A stretch of 8,436 nucleotides of DNA from Bacteroidales bacterium. Lineage in GTDB: Bacteria > Bacteroidota > Bacteroidia > Bacteroidales > DTU049. The DNA lies in contig JAHDSP010000330.1 of assembly GCA_018432645.1 (NCBI GenBank), positions 1 through 8,436 on the forward strand. Reading direction: 5' to 3'. The notes below the pieces were generated by a model that saw nothing but the letters and a program-made list of their open reading frames with translations, was not told the origin of the DNA and ran no database searches. The stretch's first letter is position 1; each line of letters begins with the position of its first letter. The position numbers were made by a program, and so were the translations under genes. Shown here one piece after another: positions 6,379 to 8,436 of the stretch.

Positions 6379-7155
6379 ATGATACAATATCCATATGATT
6401 TTATTAAATGGAACTATGCTAATGATACTACGTTTACTGATATTTCTTTTTTATTAAATAGAAATTATGCTAATGATACTTTAAATAATATAATGACAAC
6501 TAAAACAACAGCTATAAGCTCATTGTCGCATAATTATTTCCCCACTACAGAAATAATAATAATACTTTTGGCAACTCTTTCTATAATTTTATTTATAGGC
6601 CTTATAACATATTTTCAATATTACAAGCAATTTATTTCTGCATTTTACTTAGAGTCTAAAAGGAAAATTTTTTTAAATAGATATTCACTAAATCATTATT
6701 TCAATTATATAATCTTTTTCTTATATATCGCCTTTTTATACATGTTTATGATTTATAATATTTACTTACTAAAAGATGAATTTGAATTTCGACGTATTGC
6801 TTATTTATTTCTAGTTATATTTTTATACAAAATTATATTTTTTTCAATATACTCATATTTATTTAGCAATAATGAAAAGATAAATTCTGATATAATTTAT
6901 TATGGTAACTCATGGTTAAATATAATATTTGTGATATTCATATTTTTATTATTAAATATAGCATATGCTAATGAGACAATCATGCAAATAGGTTTTGTCT
7001 TTATTATAATGATATTTATCTATAGGTGGATTAGAATGATTATAAACAGTTTTAGAACAATTAGAAATTTCCATATAATTTATTTTTTGTATTTTTGCAT
7101 TCAGGAAATTATTCCTTTATTATTTAGTTATAGTTGTTTAAAAAATATAATATGA
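6379..7155 (+). CDS. DUF4271 family multi-spanning membrane protein
   Basis: A 258-residue hydrophobic protein of unknown function, predicted in the inner membrane. Hydrophobic stretches suggest about six membrane segments: near residues 59-79, 108-130, 138-162, 179-197, 201-222 and 232-251. Basic loops such as ESKRK (92-96) lie between them. The final segment, NFHIIYFLYFCIQEIIPLL (230-248), matches the C-terminal signature I associate with DUF4271 proteins (FH...YLC..EIIPLL), and the position directly before hemD and rnpA is the usual one in Bacteroidota. The first 56 residues are hydrophilic, contain NYANDT twice (12-17, 29-34) and are coded by an imperfect direct DNA repeat. Met39 (6493) would give a 220-residue protein closer to the length I expect for the family, so the true start is uncertain. 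The promoter position favours 6379. hemD overlaps the stop codon. Confidence 0.8.
   Translation: MIQYPYDFIKWNYANDTTFTDISFLLNRNYANDTLNNIMTTKTTAISSLSHNYFPTTEIIIILLATLSIILFIGLITYFQYYKQFISAFYLESKRKIFLNRYSLNHYFNYIIFFLYIAFLYMFMIYNIYLLKDEFEFRRIAYLFLVIFLYKIIFFSIYSYLFSNNEKINSDIIYYGNSWLNIIFVIFIFLLLNIAYANETIMQIGFVFIIMIFIYRWIRMIINSFRTIRNFHIIYFLYFCIQEIIPLLFSYSCLKNII
6401..6480 (+). repeat. Imperfect 29/30-bp direct repeat in the 5' part of the DUF4271 gene
   Basis: Copy 1 (6401-6429) and copy 2 (6451-6480) both begin TTATTAAAT and end TATGCTAATGATACT. They differ by two substitutions and one inserted base. The last 16-17 bases encode NYANDT in the same frame in both, while the first halves are read in different frames because of the indel. 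A third, weaker copy, TTATTAAATATAGCATATGC and onward (6949-6977), encodes LLNIAYANET in the fourth membrane segment. Confidence 0.6.
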
Positions 7156-8108
7156 GTAGTATGGACGATAAATATAAAATACTAATTTCCCAGTTTAAGC
7201 CTAATGATTATGAAAAAAGTCCTTATCATGCATTAGAGCTCAAATACAATATAGAATTTTCTTTTATTAAATTATTTAATGTAGAATGTATAGATATCAA
7301 AGATTACAGAACTCAGAAAATAGACATTAATAAATACTTTGGCATTATTTTTACAAGTAAAATAGCATTAAATTATTTTTTTAGTTTATTAGAACAAACT
7401 AGGACAACTATATCGAAAGAGATGAGATATTTCTGCCTAACAGAGCAAATAGCTTTATATTTACAGAAATATATGAGATATAAAAAAAGAAAGTTCTTTT
7501 TTGGCACTGGAACTCCAGAGAGTGTAATAGAAAATCTAAAACAATTCCCTAATGAAAAATTTATTTTAGTCTCTAGCTCAGATGGTAATGAAAGTTTTGC
7601 AAATGCCCTTCGTCAGCATAACATTAATTTTGATAATCTTTTTGTATGTAAAAATGTACCTATAAATATTTCAGACATCAATATAAAAGATTATAAAATG
7701 TTAGCTTTCTTTTCTCCACATGGTATAGAATCATTATTTTATAATTACCCTAACTATGAACAAGGCGACCAAGTAATAGCTGTATGTGGTGAATATACAA
7801 AAAAAATGGCCGAAGAACGTAATTTAAAAATTTCTGTTTATTCTCCTACTAAAGAATTCCCTTCTTTAGTACATGCTCTAGATGATTTTTTTACTAAACA
7901 AAAGAATAAACAATCTAAAAATATTAAAAACGAAGGGGAAAAAGAAACCAATAATACTAAAACCAGCAATACTAAAAAAACAAAACCTGCTAATACAAAA
8001 AAATCCCCTAAAACAACTTCTAAATCAGCAAAACCAACTAATGCTACATCTACACAAAAAACTTCAACTACTAAAACCACAACTGATAAGACAAAAAAAC
8101 CTGGTTGA
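7152..8108 (+). CDS. hemD: Uroporphyrinogen-III synthase with Lys/Thr-rich C-terminal tail
   Basis: A 318-residue protein. The first roughly 248 residues fit HemD, the cytoplasmic enzyme that cyclises hydroxymethylbilane with inversion of ring D to give uroporphyrinogen III, the branch point to heme, siroheme and cobalamin. Seen in the two-lobed core: ILISQFKPNDYEKSPY at the start; GIIFTSKIALNYFF (64-77); FILVSSSDGNES (137-148); MLAFFSPHGIESLF (183-196); VIAVCGEYTKKMAEE (208-222); and SPTKEFPSLVHALDDFF (231-247), the usual C-terminal helix. HemD proteins conserve little, so context before rnpA adds support. Residues 249-318 form an extra low-complexity tail with 20 Lys and 18 Thr in 70 residues and only four acidic residues. 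The ATG at 7152 overlaps the preceding stop as ATGA, indicating translational coupling. The in-frame TTG at 7134 is less likely. Confidence 0.85.
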   Translation: MSSMDDKYKILISQFKPNDYEKSPYHALELKYNIEFSFIKLFNVECIDIKDYRTQKIDINKYFGIIFTSKIALNYFFSLLEQTRTTISKEMRYFCLTEQIALYLQKYMRYKKRKFFFGTGTPESVIENLKQFPNEKFILVSSSDGNESFANALRQHNINFDNLFVCKNVPINISDINIKDYKMLAFFSPHGIESLFYNYPNYEQGDQVIAVCGEYTKKMAEERNLKISVYSPTKEFPSLVHALDDFFTKQKNKQSKNIKNEGEKETNNTKTSNTKKTKPANTKKSPKTTSKSAKPTNATSTQKTSTTKTTTDKTKKPG

Positions 8109-8161
8109 TTTAATATTATTGTATTACTTTATAAAAAAACATTTAATTATTTCTATTTTTA

Positions 8162-8436
8162 ATGTCAGATAGATTAAAAAAAATACGCATTATTTCTAAA
8201 AAACAAAAAGATAAACTATTCAACCAGGTACCTAAATTAGAATATCCTTTTAAAATTTATCATTTAATAGAGAATGGACAAGGAGAGCTACATTGCTTAA
8301 TAGCTGTCAGTCGCAAACAGTTTAAAAAAGCTGTAACTAGAAATAGAATTCGCCGAGTAGTGCGAGCTGTCATTTTTGATATAATGGATGATGTGAATGC
8401 AGAACTACAAGAAAAACATCAAAATTTGTATATCGC
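8162..8436 (+). CDS. rnpA: Ribonuclease P protein component, 3' part cut by window edge
   Basis: The ATG at 8162 opens a frame of 91 complete codons to the right edge. RnpA is the small basic protein subunit that helps RNase P RNA bind precursor tRNA and cut its 5' leader. The predicted protein starts MSDRLKKIRIISKKQ. It contains YPFKIYHLI (28-36), LIAVSRKQFKKAVTRNRIRR (46-65) with the family-defining RNR box at 60-62, and a following basic helix VVRAV. Bacterial RnpA is usually about 110-130 residues, so roughly a quarter is missing. It follows hemD by 53 nt with no promoter box or terminator recognised in the gap, so it is likely read from the upstream cluster promoter. Confidence 0.92.
   Translation, partial: MSDRLKKIRIISKKQKDKLFNQVPKLEYPFKIYHLIENGQGELHCLIAVSRKQFKKAVTRNRIRRVVRAVIFDIMDDVNAELQEKHQNLYI

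Noticed and set aside
7838..8080. Minus-strand 80-codon frame rich in Val, Leu and Phe
   Set aside because: It is the antisense reading of the Lys/Thr-rich HemD tail. Its apparent transmembrane character is a mirror of AAA and ACT codons.
7882..8172. Plus-strand 96-codon frame spanning the hemD tail and the start of rnpA
   Set aside because: It is a frame-shifted reading of the low-complexity tail (Lys/Leu/Gln-rich), starts inside hemD and overlaps the rnpA start. I see no sign of programmed frameshifting such as a slippery site with a structure.

Overview
The window reads as a piece of chromosome from an AT-rich member of the Bacteroidota. Four things support this: a gene order DUF4271 membrane protein - hemD - rnpA that is familiar from that phylum; an alternative (carboxy-aminopropyl) polyamine gene pair common there; no recognisable Shine-Dalgarno sequences; and several upstream regions carrying the Bacteroidota -7 promoter box TAnnTTTG. 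The genus cannot be named from this sequence alone. Intact IspE, IlvE, FbaA and HemD genes argue against extreme genome reduction.

Layout. Positions 1-438 (minus strand, cut by the window edge) hold the N-terminal 146 residues of an IS1595-like transposase with zinc ribbon and helix-turn-helix. It is GC-richer than its neighbours and has its own promoter. Next, 624-3006 is a two-gene plus-strand unit: a carboxyspermidine/carboxynorspermidine dehydrogenase and its decarboxylase NspC, which together make spermidine or norspermidine without S-adenosylmethionine. Then 3193-5135 carries class II fructose-bisphosphate aldolase (fbaA) followed 11 nt later by ispE of the MEP isoprenoid pathway. A branched-chain aminotransferase (ilvE, 5154-6182) is convergent to ispE. 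After a 196-nt divergent promoter region comes a plus-strand cluster, 6379-8436: a DUF4271 multi-spanning membrane protein, uroporphyrinogen-III synthase (hemD, overlapping it by ATGA) and the start of RNase P protein (rnpA), cut by the window edge.

Most of this is ordinary housekeeping sequence, and I see no defence, secretion or otherwise clearly new multi-gene system. The signals most worth a second look are: (1) a perfect 12-bp terminator-like hairpin with a U-tract inside the first codons of ispE, which could be a translation-dependent attenuator between fbaA and ispE; (2) a 70-residue lysine/threonine-rich tail on HemD; (3) an imperfect 29/30-bp direct repeat at the start of the DUF4271 gene, which puts its start codon in doubt; (4) three copies of TATTGATA in the ilvE/DUF4271 divergent region; and (5) an ilvE terminator embedded antisense in the end of ispE.

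Promoter boxes helped to set starts. For the dehydrogenase and fbaA, the longest open frames begin at TTG codons that lie within the promoter elements, so the downstream ATG codons are preferred.
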